Shown: positions 1 to 9,318, counted from the first letter of the stretch. The stretch is 64,000 nucleotides of DNA from Pseudomonas coleopterorum (GCF_900105555.1 NZ_FNTZ01000001.1:3723501-3787500), one strand, 5' to 3'. A program made the numbers and translations. The notes: generated by a model not told the origin, from the sequence alone.

Positions 1-1250
1 GTCGCCCCGCTGGGCCAGGCCGTGGCGATCCAATAGCTGCCCAGCAGCAGCAACACCACCGCACCGCGAATGCCGGCGGCGGCACTGGCCAGCCAGTTGG
101 TCTGTGAACGATACGGCTCGTCCCAGCGCTCGCGGGCATGCCGATGCTCGACCAGCGAGGCGTGAGTCTGGGCATAGCTGTGCAGCTCTTCGACAAAGCG
201 GTAGAGCAATTCGAACGCGGTATGGAAATCCAGCAGGTCGTCATCGTCAGGGCCGTTGTGTTCGAACACCTCGCGCAGGCTGCGCACCTGGGCCGGCAGC
301 GCGTCCTTGTACAAGGCCATGCGCTGAGCCAGGCGCGCGGCATCGGCGTCGGTCAGGGCCTGCCCGGAAAAATCGTCCAGTACCTGCGCCAATGCCTGCA
401 ATGCCGGCTCGATGGCGGTCACGACATCACCATGGCCACGCGCGCGGATACGTTCGAGCAACTGGTGCAATGCATTGAAACGGGTGGTCACCGCCATGAA
501 TTCGCTGTTCAGACGGCTGACCCGACCGTTGCGCCGACGCATGTGCGGGTCTTCGAAGGCGGTCACGCTGCGCAAGCTCTCCAGGCCCACGGCCTCGGCG
601 ATGAAGCGCACGTTGCCGGCTTCGAACTGCTCACGGGCGCTGTGCCCGCGCAGGCCGTCGGTGACGAATCGGGCAAAGACCGCAAAGCGTTGATACAAGG
701 CATTGCGCATCGAGGCGCTGGCCGACTGCGGGAAAATCGCCGCGCTGACTGCTGTGGAAACCAGAATGCCCAGGGCAATCTCCAGCACCCGCCAGACTGC
801 TGCCATGAAGGCATCGTCCGGGTGGGCCAGCGCCGGCAGACCGACCATGGCCGCCGTGTACCCAGCCAGGACGAAGCCGTAGGCGCGGAAGTTGCGGCAG
901 CGCATGGCGCCGGTCGAGCACAGGCCCACCCACAGTGCCAGGCTGGGCAGGAACAGCTCGGTGTTCTGGGCGAACAGCGCGATCAATACCACCGTGACTG
1001 CCGAGCCCGCCAGGGTACCGAGCAGACGGTAGAAACTTTTCGCGAAGACATGCCCGCTTTGCAGCTGCATGACGATGAACACGGTGATCATCGCCGTGCG
1101 CGGTTGCGGCAGCTCCAGGCGCATGGCCAGCCACAGTGTGGTGAACGCGGCCAGCAACACCTTGAAGATGTAGATCCAGGTGACGCCATCACTGCGTGCC
1201 CACTCGAAGAAACCTCGGCGCCATTGCAGGCGGCCCAGCCAGGTGATCAT
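1..1250 (-). CDS. FUSC/ArAE family inner-membrane efflux protein (3' end outside window)
   Basis: Inner-membrane pump of the FUSC / aromatic acid exporter type (AaeB, fusaric-acid resistance). Such pumps export aromatic carboxylates together with a periplasmic adaptor and an outer membrane factor. Only the first 416 codons are present; the frame runs off the left edge. The start has the family pattern: a short cytoplasmic N-terminus, then a block of membrane segments over about residues 20-190 (including FIVMQLQSGHVFAKS), then a long soluble stretch, and a second membrane block beginning GIRGAVVLLLLGSYW. Its ATG overlaps the stop of the upstream outer membrane factor gene by 4 bp (ATGA), so the two are translationally coupled. 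An HlyD-type adaptor would be expected beyond the edge. The substrate cannot be told from sequence. Confidence 0.88.
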   Translation of the reverse strand, partial: MITWLGRLQWRRGFFEWARSDGVTWIYIFKVLLAAFTTLWLAMRLELPQPRTAMITVFIVMQLQSGHVFAKSFYRLLGTLAGSAVTVVLIALFAQNTELFLPSLALWVGLCSTGAMRCRNFRAYGFVLAGYTAAMVGLPALAHPDDAFMAAVWRVLEIALGILVSTAVSAAIFPQSASASMRNALYQRFAVFARFVTDGLRGHSAREQFEAGNVRFIAEAVGLESLRSVTAFEDPHMRRRNGRVSRLNSEFMAVTTRFNALHQLLERIRARGHGDVVTAIEPALQALAQVLDDFSGQALTDADAARLAQRMALYKDALPAQVRSLREVFEHNGPDDDDLLDFHTAFELLYRFVEELHSYAQTHASLVEHRHARERWDEPYRSQTNWLASAAAGIRGAVVLLLLGSYWIATAWPSGA

Positions 1251-2749
1251 CGATCGATCACCGCCAGTGGTTTGGGTGCGTCCAGACGTTCGGCATCAGG
1301 GGCGTCGGCACCTGCGCCCAGACCGCCGCCCAATGCCGTGACCAATTGTGCATGGACCGCCAGTCGCGCGGCCTGCACCTGTTGCTCGACCTGTTGCTGG
1401 CGCAACAGCAGGGTCTGGGCGTTGAGCACCTCCAGATAGCCGGTCAGGCCCCGCTGGTAAGCGATCAGGGCAATATCGTAGCTGTGCTGCGCTGCGGCCA
1501 CCGATTCGTCGGCGAAGGCCTGCTGCTTGTCCATCGAGGCACGCCGGATCAGTTGATCGGAGATTTGCCTGAGCGCTTCCACCAGGGTCTGGTTGTAGCG
1601 CGCCACGGCCAGATCGTAGCCGGCCGAGGCGTCGCTCAGCTGCGCACGCAACCGGCCGCCATCGAAGATCGGCAGGCTCAGGGCGGGCCCGACGTTGTAG
1701 GCCAGCTTGCGTCCGGCCAGAAATTCGAGCATGCCGCCGCCGGTGGCCAGGTAGCTCAGGCTGCCGACCAGGTCCACGTTGGGATAGAAGCCGGCATGAG
1801 CGACTTCGATGCCCCGAGCGTTCGCGGCCACCGCCCAGCGACTGGCGACCACGTCCGGCCGCTGGCCCAGCAATTGCGCTGGCAGCGTGGACGACAGGCC
1901 GAGCGGGGCCTGCAGGGACAGGCTCGGGCGCTGGAGTTGGTTGCCCTGCCCCGGCCCTTTGCCAGCCAGGGCCGCCAGCTGGTTTTGCGCCAGGGCAATC
2001 TCTTCGTCCAGGGCATCGACCTGCCGGTGCGTCTCGGGTAACAGGGCCTCGGCCTGGCTGACTTCCAGGTGCGTCCCGAGGCCACCGTGCAGGCGCCGCT
2101 GCGCCAGCTCCAGGATCTGCTCCTGCTGCGCCAGCGTGCGCTGCACGATGTCGCGCTGGGCGTAGTGCAACGACAGCTGGATGTACACCTGCACCACGTT
2201 GTTGACCAATTCCAACTGCGCCTGGCGCGCCTGGGCGGCGCTCATGTGAGCCAGGTCGAGGGCCTGCTCGCTGGCGCTGCGTTCGCGCCCCCACAGGTCC
2301 AGGGCATAGGTGAAGCCCAGGCCGGCAGTGTTGTCCCAGGTGGTCTGCCCGGACAGATCGCCCGGCCCATAGAAAGGATCAGCCGGCCAGTTGTGGCGTT
2401 TCAGCGCGGCGCTGGCGTCGATGTGCAGCGACTCGGCGGACTCCGCCACACCCGCCAGCGCCTTGGCCTGGCGCACCCGTGCGGCGGCGATGGCCATGCT
2501 CGGACTGCCCAGCAAGGCCAGGTTGACCCAATCATCGAGTTGCCGGTCGCCATAGGCGCGCCACCATTGGCTCTGTGGCCATTGCGCGTCCTGGGCGGCG
2601 GTTTGAATGGCGGCATCGGTGGCCAGCGCATCGGCCGATAGCGCTTCGCTGCGAGGGGCGATACCGGCGGTGCCGATGCAGCCGGTCAAGGCCAGGGTAA
2701 AGGTACAGACACTGAGGATTTTCAGCTCTTCGATGAGGCGGCGGGGCAC
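1247..2749 (-). CDS. NodT-family outer membrane factor lipoprotein of an efflux system
   Basis: Outer membrane channel of a tripartite efflux system (TolC/OprM/NodT superfamily), 500 aa. A signal peptide ends in the lipobox LALTGC, giving a lipidated Cys24. Two repeated coiled-coil/beta halves follow, with the family signatures QRPDVVASRWAVAAN, ALSLPIFDGGRLRA and GLTGYLEVLNAQ. The start is a GTG at 2749 with only a weak ribosome binding site; no better in-frame start precedes the lipobox. It is the first gene of an operon with the FUSC pump and is divergent from a LysR gene, an arrangement typical of substrate-induced aromatic acid efflux. Confidence 0.92.
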   Translation of the reverse strand: MPRRLIEELKILSVCTFTLALTGCIGTAGIAPRSEALSADALATDAAIQTAAQDAQWPQSQWWRAYGDRQLDDWVNLALLGSPSMAIAAARVRQAKALAGVAESAESLHIDASAALKRHNWPADPFYGPGDLSGQTTWDNTAGLGFTYALDLWGRERSASEQALDLAHMSAAQARQAQLELVNNVVQVYIQLSLHYAQRDIVQRTLAQQEQILELAQRRLHGGLGTHLEVSQAEALLPETHRQVDALDEEIALAQNQLAALAGKGPGQGNQLQRPSLSLQAPLGLSSTLPAQLLGQRPDVVASRWAVAANARGIEVAHAGFYPNVDLVGSLSYLATGGGMLEFLAGRKLAYNVGPALSLPIFDGGRLRAQLSDASAGYDLAVARYNQTLVEALRQISDQLIRRASMDKQQAFADESVAAAQHSYDIALIAYQRGLTGYLEVLNAQTLLLRQQQVEQQVQAARLAVHAQLVTALGGGLGAGADAPDAERLDAPKPLAVIDR

Positions 2750-2875
2750 TGCGGCGATTTCCGGGAGAGGTCGAACTGCGGAGGGGTCTGGACCGGCATT
2801 CTAGGGCCGCTTCGGGGCGCCGATAAGCTGGATTTCCTGCGATTCTTTATTACCGAACCGGTGATAATCCTTCTG

Positions 2876-2901
2876 TATAATTGTGGCTTCATGCGACAAT
2901 T
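2876..2901. promoter_or_regulatory. Candidate LysR operator and -10 box between the efflux operon and the LysR gene
   Basis: The intergenic region holds the inverted repeat AATTGT-N11-ACAATT (2879-2884 and 2896-2901), which fits the T-N11-A rule of LysR binding boxes. A perfect TATAAT (2876-2881) overlaps its left arm on the + strand, so binding here could repress the regulator's own promoter and act on the divergent efflux operon. No good -35 box is visible. Function is inferred from sequence and position. Confidence 0.55.
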
Positions 2902-2926
2902 TGTCCGTCGAACCAGAGACCGAATC

Positions 2927-3874
2927 ATGGACACCTTGCAAAACATGCGTGCGTTCACCTGCGTGGCCGAAGCGGGCAGTTTCACCGCCGCCGCCGCACA
3001 ACTGGATACCACCACCGCCAACGTATCGCGCGCGGTGTCCAACCTCGAAGCACACCTGCAAACCCGCCTGCTCAACCGCACGACCCGACGCATCGCGCTG
3101 ACCGAAGCCGGTAAGCGCTACCTGGTGCGCTGCGAGCAGATCCTGACCTATGTCGCCGAAGCCGAAGCCGAAGCCAGCGACGCCCATGCACGGCCTTCGG
3201 GGCAGTTGAAAGTGCACACCATGACCGGCATCGGCCAGCACTTCGTGATCGACGCCATCGCGCGCTACCGGCGCACCCATCCGGACGTGACCTTCGACCT
3301 GACCCTGGCCAACCGCGTACCCGACCTGCTCGACGAAGGCTATGACGTGTCCATCGTCCTGGCCAGCGAGCTGCCGGACTCCGGGTTCGTGTCGCAACGC
3401 CTGGGCATCACCTACAGCATCGTCTGCGCCTCTCCCGAATACGTGAAGGCGAACGGCTCGGCGCGTACGCCCGGCGATCTGCGCGAACATGCCTGTCTGC
3501 GCCTGGTGAGCCCGGTGGTGCAGCTGGAAAAGTGGCTGTTCCAGGGTCCCGATGGCCAGGAGATGGTCAACATCAGTAACGCGCCGTTCCAGGTCAATTC
3601 GGCCGACGCCATGAAGACCGCCATCAGCAGTGGCATGGGCGTGGGCGTATTGCCCATCTACGCGGCCATCGACGGCCTGCGCAACGGCACCCTGGTACGC
3701 ATGCTGCCCGAGTACCGCCTGCAGGAGCTGAACCTGTACGCCATCTACCCGTCCCGGCAGTACCTGGACGCGAAGATCAAGACCTGGGTGGAATACCTGC
3801 GTGGTTCGCTGCCCGACATCCTCGCGGCGCACGATGCCGACCTGCAGACCTTCGACCTGCAGATCGCCAACTGA
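2927..3874 (+). CDS. LysR family transcriptional regulator
   Basis: A 315-aa LysR-type regulator. The winged helix-turn-helix covers about residues 3-62 (MRAFTCVAEAGSFTAAAAQL, then the recognition helix around NVSRAVSNLEAHL). The effector-binding PBP-like domain follows, with the usual SSGMGVGVLPIYAA segment near the end. The frame is open further upstream, but the ATG at 2927 gives the standard LysR N-terminus (MDTLQNMRAF). It is divergent from the outer membrane factor/FUSC operon and is therefore its likely local activator, in the manner of AaeR for aaeXAB. The ligand is unknown. Confidence 0.92.
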   Translation: MDTLQNMRAFTCVAEAGSFTAAAAQLDTTTANVSRAVSNLEAHLQTRLLNRTTRRIALTEAGKRYLVRCEQILTYVAEAEAEASDAHARPSGQLKVHTMTGIGQHFVIDAIARYRRTHPDVTFDLTLANRVPDLLDEGYDVSIVLASELPDSGFVSQRLGITYSIVCASPEYVKANGSARTPGDLREHACLRLVSPVVQLEKWLFQGPDGQEMVNISNAPFQVNSADAMKTAISSGMGVGVLPIYAAIDGLRNGTLVRMLPEYRLQELNLYAIYPSRQYLDAKIKTWVEYLRGSLPDILAAHDADLQTFDLQIAN

Positions 3875-3944
3875 CGCGGGATTGTTTCTGCTCGATCGGG
3901 AATGTTAGCGTGCTCACATTCACCTCCCGACGAGCACAACCCCA

Positions 3945-4919
3945 ATGAAAAAAACCGTCCTCGCGTTCAGCCGCATTTCCCCCGCCATGGTCGAGCGGCT
4001 CGAAGCCCATTTCGACGTCATCGTGCCCAATCCCAAGGCCGGTGACATCGCCGCGCAATTCAACGAAGCCCTGCCCAAGGCCCATGGCCTGATCGGCGCC
4101 GGTCGGCCGCTGGGCCGCAAGCAACTGGCCGATGCCGCCCTGCTGGAAGTGGTCTCCAGCGTTTCGGTGGGTTACGACAACTACGACGTCGGCTACTTCA
4201 ACGAACGCGGCATCATGCTCACCAATACGCCCGACGTGCTGACCCAGAGCACGGCCGACCTGGCCTTCGCGCTGATCATGAGCAGCGCGCGACGCGTGGC
4301 CGAACTGGATGCCTGGACCAAGGCCGGCAACTGGAAAGCCAGTGTCGGTGCCGACCAGTTCGGTACCGATGTGTACGGCAAGACCCTGGGCATCGTCGGC
4401 CTGGGCAATATCGGCGCCGCCGTGGCGCGCCGCGGCCACCTTGGCTTCGACATGCCTATCCTGTACAGCGGCAACAGTCGCAAGCCTGAACTCGAACAGG
4501 AGCTGGGCGCGCAGTTTCGCAGCCTCGAGCAGCTGCTGGCCGAAGCCGATTTCGTCTGCCTGGTGGTGCCGCTCAGCGACAAGACCCGGCACATGATCGG
4601 CACGGCCGAGCTGGCGCAGATGAAGAAGAGTGCCATTCTGGTGAACATCTCTCGCGGACCGGTGGTCGATGAAGCGGCGCTGGTGCAGGCCCTGCGCGAC
4701 GGCACCCTGCGCGGCGCCGGCCTGGATGTCTACGAGAAGGAACCCCTGGCCGAATCGCCCTTGTTCGAGCTGGGCAACGTCGTGACGCTGCCGCACATCG
4801 GCTCGGCCACGGCGCAGACCCGCGACGCCATGGCCGACCGAGCCATTGACAACCTGACCGCCGCCTTGCTCGGCAAGCGGCCTCAAGACCTGGTCAATCC
4901 GCAGACCTTCAAGGGTTAG
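3945..4919 (+). CDS. ghrB: D-isomer specific 2-hydroxyacid dehydrogenase (glyoxylate/hydroxypyruvate/2-ketogluconate reductase type)
   Basis: NAD(P)H-dependent reductase of 2-oxoacids such as glyoxylate, hydroxypyruvate or 2-ketogluconate, 324 aa, cytoplasmic. The Rossmann motif GLGNIG lies at residues 152-157. The catalytic triad is visible: Arg237 in NISRGP, Glu266 in YEKEP and His284 in LPHIGSA. Length and motifs match the GhrB/TkrA branch. It follows the LysR gene by 70 bp on the same strand. Its stop overlaps the tail of the convergent EamA gene by 11 bp, leaving no room for a terminator between them. The exact substrate is uncertain. Confidence 0.88.
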   Translation: MKKTVLAFSRISPAMVERLEAHFDVIVPNPKAGDIAAQFNEALPKAHGLIGAGRPLGRKQLADAALLEVVSSVSVGYDNYDVGYFNERGIMLTNTPDVLTQSTADLAFALIMSSARRVAELDAWTKAGNWKASVGADQFGTDVYGKTLGIVGLGNIGAAVARRGHLGFDMPILYSGNSRKPELEQELGAQFRSLEQLLAEADFVCLVVPLSDKTRHMIGTAELAQMKKSAILVNISRGPVVDEAALVQALRDGTLRGAGLDVYEKEPLAESPLFELGNVVTLPHIGSATAQTRDAMADRAIDNLTAALLGKRPQDLVNPQTFKG

Positions 4920-5856
4920 TCCGTACCCGTACCTGGGTACCGTGAACCTGAGCGCCCTGCGTCGCCATCGGCGCAGGCGTCGCAGGTCTGCTGCCCTTGC
5001 GGAACACCAGCACGTTGCCCAGCATCACCAGCACCAGCCCACCGAGCGCCTGCGCGGTCCATTGATACCCTTCCGCATACGCCGAGACATTCAGCGCCAC
5101 CACGGGGAACAGCACCGTGCAGTAGGCGGCGCGGTCGGCGCCCATGCGCCCTACCAGGGTCAGGTAGGCCGTGAAGCCGATCACCGAACCGGGTATCACC
5201 AGGTACAGCAGCGAGCCAACGTAGCGCAGGCTCCACTCCATGCCGAAAGGCGTGCCTCGCAACAGACAATAGCCGGTGAGCAGCAGAGCGCCATACAGCA
5301 TGCCCCAGGCGTTGGTGGTCAAGGGCCGCAGCCCGGCTTTCTGCTGCACGCTGGAGAGCATGTTGCCCGCCGAGAAACACAGCGTACCCAACAGCCCCAA
5401 CCCCAGGCCAAGCAAGGTCTGCGGGCTGGCATCGTGAGCCGAGAGCTCGGGCCAGAACAACAGACCCAGACCGAGAAAGCCCAAAGCCCCTGCACCGATG
5501 ACGTTAGCGGTGATCCGCTGGCCGAAAAAGATCCGTGCGTTGAGCGCATTCCACAGGCTGGCCGTGGAAAACACCACCGCAAGCAGCCCGGTCGGGATCC
5601 ATTGGCTGGCGGTGAGAAAACACATGAAGTTCACGCAGAACAGGCATAACCCCTGCGCCACGCAGATGAGATGGCCACGACGGTTCATCGCTTGCAGCCG
5701 CCGCGTGGCCAGCAGGATCGCGAACAGCACCAGCGCGGCCAGGCCGAAGCGGTAGACGATGGACACGGGAATCTCGACCACGCCCAGTTGCAGCTTGAGC
5801 GCAATCCAGGTCGTTCCCCAGATCAAGACGGTAAGCAGATACAGCGATAGATTCAT
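4909..5856 (-). CDS. EamA/DMT superfamily transporter
   Basis: Inner-membrane exporter of the drug/metabolite transporter superfamily, 315 aa, with two EamA repeats giving about ten membrane helices (first: LYLLTVLIWGTTWIALKL). The ATG at 5856 is preceded by a strong AGGAGGG ribosome binding site and puts the first helix right at the N-terminus. Longer upstream frames lack a comparable site. It is divergent from an AraC-type regulator, which could control it. Members of this family export amino acids, purines or other metabolites; the cargo here cannot be assigned. Confidence 0.88.
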   Translation of the reverse strand: MNLSLYLLTVLIWGTTWIALKLQLGVVEIPVSIVYRFGLAALVLFAILLATRRLQAMNRRGHLICVAQGLCLFCVNFMCFLTASQWIPTGLLAVVFSTASLWNALNARIFFGQRITANVIGAGALGFLGLGLLFWPELSAHDASPQTLLGLGLGLLGTLCFSAGNMLSSVQQKAGLRPLTTNAWGMLYGALLLTGYCLLRGTPFGMEWSLRYVGSLLYLVIPGSVIGFTAYLTLVGRMGADRAAYCTVLFPVVALNVSAYAEGYQWTAQALGGLVLVMLGNVLVFRKGSRPATPAPMATQGAQVHGTQVRVRTNP

Positions 5857-5990
5857 GACGATGCCCTCCTGGGTCAGAGGCGCATTGTCCGAGCGGTGGT
5901 CGCTGACGGCTTGCACAAACTTGCGCTTTTTCCGTCACCGTACTGGCGGCCCGTGCGCGACGCAGTACCATGGACACGGGGGTATCGATC

Positions 5991-6863
5991 ATGACGGCTT
6001 TGCTGAACCTGCAAGTGTTTCAGGCGCTGCACAACTCGCGCCACGCGCGCCTCGAGCACAGCGCCGAGCTGGGCGATTCGATGGTGGCCGCGTTGTGGCG
6101 CAACCACCACGACGCCCAGGAATATCAGGCGCCGACCCATCACACCTTGTCCTGCTACATCGGCGGCGGCACGGGCACGTTTCGCCGCGATCGACCGTGG
6201 GAGAAAGGCGCGCCCGGCAAGCAGTGCATCCTGCCCGCCGGGCACGAGTCGGCGTGGGTCATCAACGGCGACATTCGTCTCGCCCACCTGTATTTCAGCG
6301 CAGAACAGTTCGCGCTGGGCTGCGTGACCCTGCTGGACCGCGAACCGCGGGAAATGCAACTGCGGGAAAACACGTTCCTGGAAGATCCGGCGCAGGCGCA
6401 GCGTTTCGCACGCTTGATCGCGCTCAACTGGACCGAGCCGGGTGAACGTGTGCTGACCAGCACCTTGGCCCATGAAATGCTCGCCCATGCCCTGCTCAGC
6501 CAAGTGTCCGCGCGTCCGCAACTGCGGCTCAAGGGTGGACTGGCACCTCATCAGCGGCGCCTGCTGCGTGACTTCATCGAAGCGCAACTGGCCCAGCCGC
6601 TGAGCCTGGGCCAACTGGCGGCCTTGTGCAGCCTGTCCGAGTACCACTTCGCGCGGATGTTTCGTGCCAGCTTCGGCTTGCCGCCGCATCAGTACGTGTT
6701 GGCTAGGCGGATTGCTCGTGCCCGCTCGCTGCTGCGCCAGACGCCGCTGCCCTTGGGTGAGGTGGGGCTGGCCTGTGGCTTCGCCAGTGCCAGCCATTTC
6801 AGCAACCGATTTCGCCAGGCAGGCGGGGTGTCGCCGGGCGAGTATCGCTTGGCCTTCACCTGA
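5991..6863 (+). CDS. AraC family transcriptional regulator
   Basis: A 290-aa AraC-type regulator. The N-terminal part (about 1-185) resembles the cupin-like sensing domain (CYIGGGTGTFRRD, HESAWVINGDIR). The C-terminal 100 residues hold the two helix-turn-helix motifs (LSLGQLAALCSLSEYHFARMF, then LGEVGLACGFASASHFSNRF). I chose the ATG at 5991, which has a GGGGGTA ribosome binding site, over the in-frame ATG at 5970, which has none. It is divergent from the EamA exporter, its most likely target. The inducer is unknown. Confidence 0.9.
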   Translation: MTALLNLQVFQALHNSRHARLEHSAELGDSMVAALWRNHHDAQEYQAPTHHTLSCYIGGGTGTFRRDRPWEKGAPGKQCILPAGHESAWVINGDIRLAHLYFSAEQFALGCVTLLDREPREMQLRENTFLEDPAQAQRFARLIALNWTEPGERVLTSTLAHEMLAHALLSQVSARPQLRLKGGLAPHQRRLLRDFIEAQLAQPLSLGQLAALCSLSEYHFARMFRASFGLPPHQYVLARRIARARSLLRQTPLPLGEVGLACGFASASHFSNRFRQAGGVSPGEYRLAFT

Positions 6864-6898
6864 CGGCAGCGCCAAAACGCAGTGTCGAACAGCGGACG

Positions 6899-7225
6899 CT
6901 ACCAGCGTGCCGCAGCCGCCAGCAGCCCCAGCAAAAGGCCCGCCGCTGCCAGTACCAGCGCCCAGCGGGGCCGGTACGGCAGCAACCACACCAGAAACAC
7001 CGCGCTGCCCATCAGCACCGCCGTCCAGCGCACCAGCCCCATCGCCCAGCCAGCGCTGAGCACCGAGACCCACAGCGACAGAGCCAGCAGCGCCCAGCCC
7101 GCGACCCGCAGCTGCACCTTGCGCGACGGGCTGGGCCGACGCCCGAGCATTTCCTGGTGATGGCGCTCCATGGCCAGGCACAAGGCACTGAAACCGGCAT
7201 AGCTGAGCAGGCCTGCTGCCAACAT
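6899..7225 (-). CDS. DUF3325 domain membrane protein
   Basis: A 108-aa protein with about four hydrophobic segments, recognised as DUF3325, a family found beside PepSY and iron-uptake genes in Pseudomonas. Its ATG overlaps the stop of the PepSY gene in a TGATG arrangement, so translation is coupled. It is the last gene of the three-gene membrane operon DUF3649-PepSY-DUF3325. Its role is not known; the context suggests a subunit or assembly partner of a ferrisiderophore or ferric citrate reductase complex in the inner membrane. Confidence 0.82.
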   Translation of the reverse strand: MLAAGLLSYAGFSALCLAMERHHQEMLGRRPSPSRKVQLRVAGWALLALSLWVSVLSAGWAMGLVRWTAVLMGSAVFLVWLLPYRPRWALVLAAAGLLLGLLAAAARW

Positions 7226-8805
7226 CAGTGCACCTCGCTGGGCGTGGACGCACGCGTACGGGCCGCGCGTGCGATCGGCAATGCCGCCAGAGCGGTGCGA
7301 CGCCGGATCTTCATGACCACCCAAGCCAGCACCAGACCGCACCCCAGGGCACTGAGATCGACGCCGGCCAGCACCCAGTCGCCCGCAGCGATGGACGTCG
7401 GCAGGCCATGGTCGGTGGTCAGCAGGCTCAACAACGGCAGCCCTGCCAAGGCAATGGCTGCCAGGCTCAATTGCTCGATCCAGGCCTTGCTGCCACTGCG
7501 CACGGCGGCATGCACGATGCTCAGCAGCCAAACGATGAAAAAGCTGTCGACCTCGATACCGGCACGCTCCGGATAGGTCGCCGGTAGCAGCCGGTTGGCC
7601 CACAGGAAGCCTGCGACCGCCAACACCAGACCCGCCATGCCGGCGACGTTCAACACCTCGACCAGGCGCAGCTCGAAGGGCCGCACACCGCTGCGGGCGT
7701 GCTTGAGCTGACGCTTGCCCAACCACATGACCAGGCCCGTGCCGATCAGCAAGGTACTGCCCAGGCCGCAGAAGAAATACAACCAGCGCAACACGGGCCC
7801 GGCGAACAGGCCCATGTGCAGGCCGTAGAACGTGCCCGCCACCACCATCGGCGTGGCGCTGTCGCGTGGCCGTTCAAGCACCGCGCCCGTGGCGCCGGCG
7901 AAGGTGACCGCCGCGCCCGCGTCGCGGCTCACGGTATCACCCTCATGACGGCTGAATTGGACCTGGGCATTGGCATCGCCCGGCAGTTGCACCGCGACGC
8001 GGCCGATCCTGCCTCCAGGCCATTGTTGCAGCGCACGCTCGTACAGCACGCCCAGATCCACCAGCGGCGCTGGCTGCCCGGCGGCCACCAACCGCTGGTT
8101 GCCGGGATAGATTTCGTTGAAGAACGCCTGGGTATCGCCATCGTAGCGGCTGATGATGCTCGCCGGCATGAGCATGGTCATGAAGATCACCAGGCTGCTG
8201 TAGGTGATCATCAGGTGAAAGGGCAACACCAGCACGCCGACTGCGTTGTGCCCGTCGAGCCAGGAGCGCGCGCCCTTGCCGGGGCGAAAGGTGAAGAACT
8301 CCTTGAAGATCTTCTTGTGGGTGATGATCCCGGTGACCAGCGTCACCAACATGACCATCGCCGCCAGGCTGCTCAACCAGCGGCCCCAGGGATAGCCCAT
8401 CTGCAGTTGGTAGTGGAAGCGGTAGAAGAAGTCGCCGCCGCGGCTGTCGCGTGCCTCGACGCGCTGGCCAGTCTGCGGGTCCAGGGTGTGACGGGTGAAG
8501 GCACCGCGCCCGCTCTTGTTCGGGTCCTGCCACATGACCGAGAGCGCGGGCTCGCGGGCATCCGGCAGGCTGATGAACCAGCGCGGCGACTGCCCGGCGT
8601 TGGCCTGCAGGTAGGCCTGCGCCTGCGCCAGGCTGGCACGGGCATCGACCGCTCGCACCGGCACTTCGGGCTGGGCCCAGTGGCTGATCTCGTCCTTGAA
8701 ATAGGACAGGGTCCCGGTCAGGAAGATGGCGAACAGCAGCCAGCCGAACACCAGCCCCGCCCAGGTATGCAGCCACGCCATCGCCTGGCGAAAGCCCTCT
8801 CTCAC
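7225..8805 (-). CDS. PepSY-associated TM domain protein, probable inner-membrane ferric reductase
   Basis: A 526-aa inner-membrane protein with the PepSY-TM architecture: an N-terminal helix pair (FRQAMAWLHTWAGLVFGWLL), a large periplasmic PepSY region, helices around residues 190-260 and 340-370, and further C-terminal helices. Conserved histidines (AWLHTW, DGHNAVG, LPFHLM, YGLHMG) could coordinate haem. The start is the GTG at 8805, overlapping the upstream DUF3649 stop as GTGA. By analogy with FpvG in pyoverdine uptake it probably reduces imported ferric iron. The reductase role is inferred from family and from the neighbouring Fec-type genes. Confidence 0.85.
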   Translation of the reverse strand: MREGFRQAMAWLHTWAGLVFGWLLFAIFLTGTLSYFKDEISHWAQPEVPVRAVDARASLAQAQAYLQANAGQSPRWFISLPDAREPALSVMWQDPNKSGRGAFTRHTLDPQTGQRVEARDSRGGDFFYRFHYQLQMGYPWGRWLSSLAAMVMLVTLVTGIITHKKIFKEFFTFRPGKGARSWLDGHNAVGVLVLPFHLMITYSSLVIFMTMLMPASIISRYDGDTQAFFNEIYPGNQRLVAAGQPAPLVDLGVLYERALQQWPGGRIGRVAVQLPGDANAQVQFSRHEGDTVSRDAGAAVTFAGATGAVLERPRDSATPMVVAGTFYGLHMGLFAGPVLRWLYFFCGLGSTLLIGTGLVMWLGKRQLKHARSGVRPFELRLVEVLNVAGMAGLVLAVAGFLWANRLLPATYPERAGIEVDSFFIVWLLSIVHAAVRSGSKAWIEQLSLAAIALAGLPLLSLLTTDHGLPTSIAAGDWVLAGVDLSALGCGLVLAWVVMKIRRRTALAALPIARAARTRASTPSEVH

Positions 8806-9107
8806 GGCAGATGCTGCCAGTGCAGAAGCGCCGCCAGCGCGGCCAGGACGAGACCTGGCTTGGCCAGGCCGATCCAGGCCCGGCTGGCGCTGTGCGAGGC
8901 GAAGCACCAGAGCACGGCCACCAGGTACACCAGGAACGACAGCATCATGGCACTGACCACGGCTTCGCCGCGCGCCATGGGCAACAGCCAGGCGATGCAC
9001 ACGCTCGCCAGGGCCGCCAGGACATAGCCGCCAAAGACGGCTGCCAAGACACGGGAGGCCACGGCCCAACGATACGAGGTCGACACCCCGCCGATTCTGC
9101 TTCTCAT
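8802..9107 (-). CDS. DUF3649 domain membrane protein
   Basis: A 101-aa protein with about three membrane helices, matching DUF3649, an iron-regulated partner of PepSY proteins. The ATG at 9107 has an AAGG ribosome binding site; the frame extends upstream but into the Fur box region. It is the first gene of the coupled trio with the PepSY and DUF3325 genes and is divergent from fecI, with a Fur box between the two. Expression under iron limitation is inferred; the biochemical function is unknown. Confidence 0.82.
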   Translation of the reverse strand: MRSRIGGVSTSYRWAVASRVLAAVFGGYVLAALASVCIAWLLPMARGEAVVSAMMLSFLVYLVAVLWCFASHSASRAWIGLAKPGLVLAALAALLHWQHLP

Positions 9108-9151
9108 GAATGACCTTCGAACGTACGGATGCATCGTGCAATCGCGCTGAT

Positions 9152-9170
9152 AATAATGATAAATATTCTC
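9152..9170. promoter_or_regulatory. Fur box between the PepSY operon and fecI
   Basis: The 19 bases here match the consensus GATAATGATAATCATTATC at 15 of 19 positions, in an AT-rich patch (9149-9172) inside otherwise GC-rich DNA. It lies 45 bp upstream of the DUF3649 start and about 150 bp upstream of fecI, so one site could repress both divergent operons when iron is plentiful. A weaker second match (12 of 19) lies at 9266-9284, closer to fecI. Confidence 0.8.
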
Positions 9171-9318
9171 ATGCGCAAAGTTCGCTGGCATTTATCGTGT
9201 AATGCACCGCTTTTCCAGGCCCGTGCAGTGCGTGCTGGCTTGCCCAACCACCGGCACACCCGTAAGATACGAACAATTCTTATTCTGCTGCGCACCCCAT
9301 GGCGCCGGAGTGTTCGCG

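Noticed and set aside
138-1439. A 433-codon plus-strand open frame at the left edge
   Set aside because: The minus strand encodes a membrane protein with FUSC features coupled to the outer membrane factor gene; the plus-strand frame shows only shadow composition.
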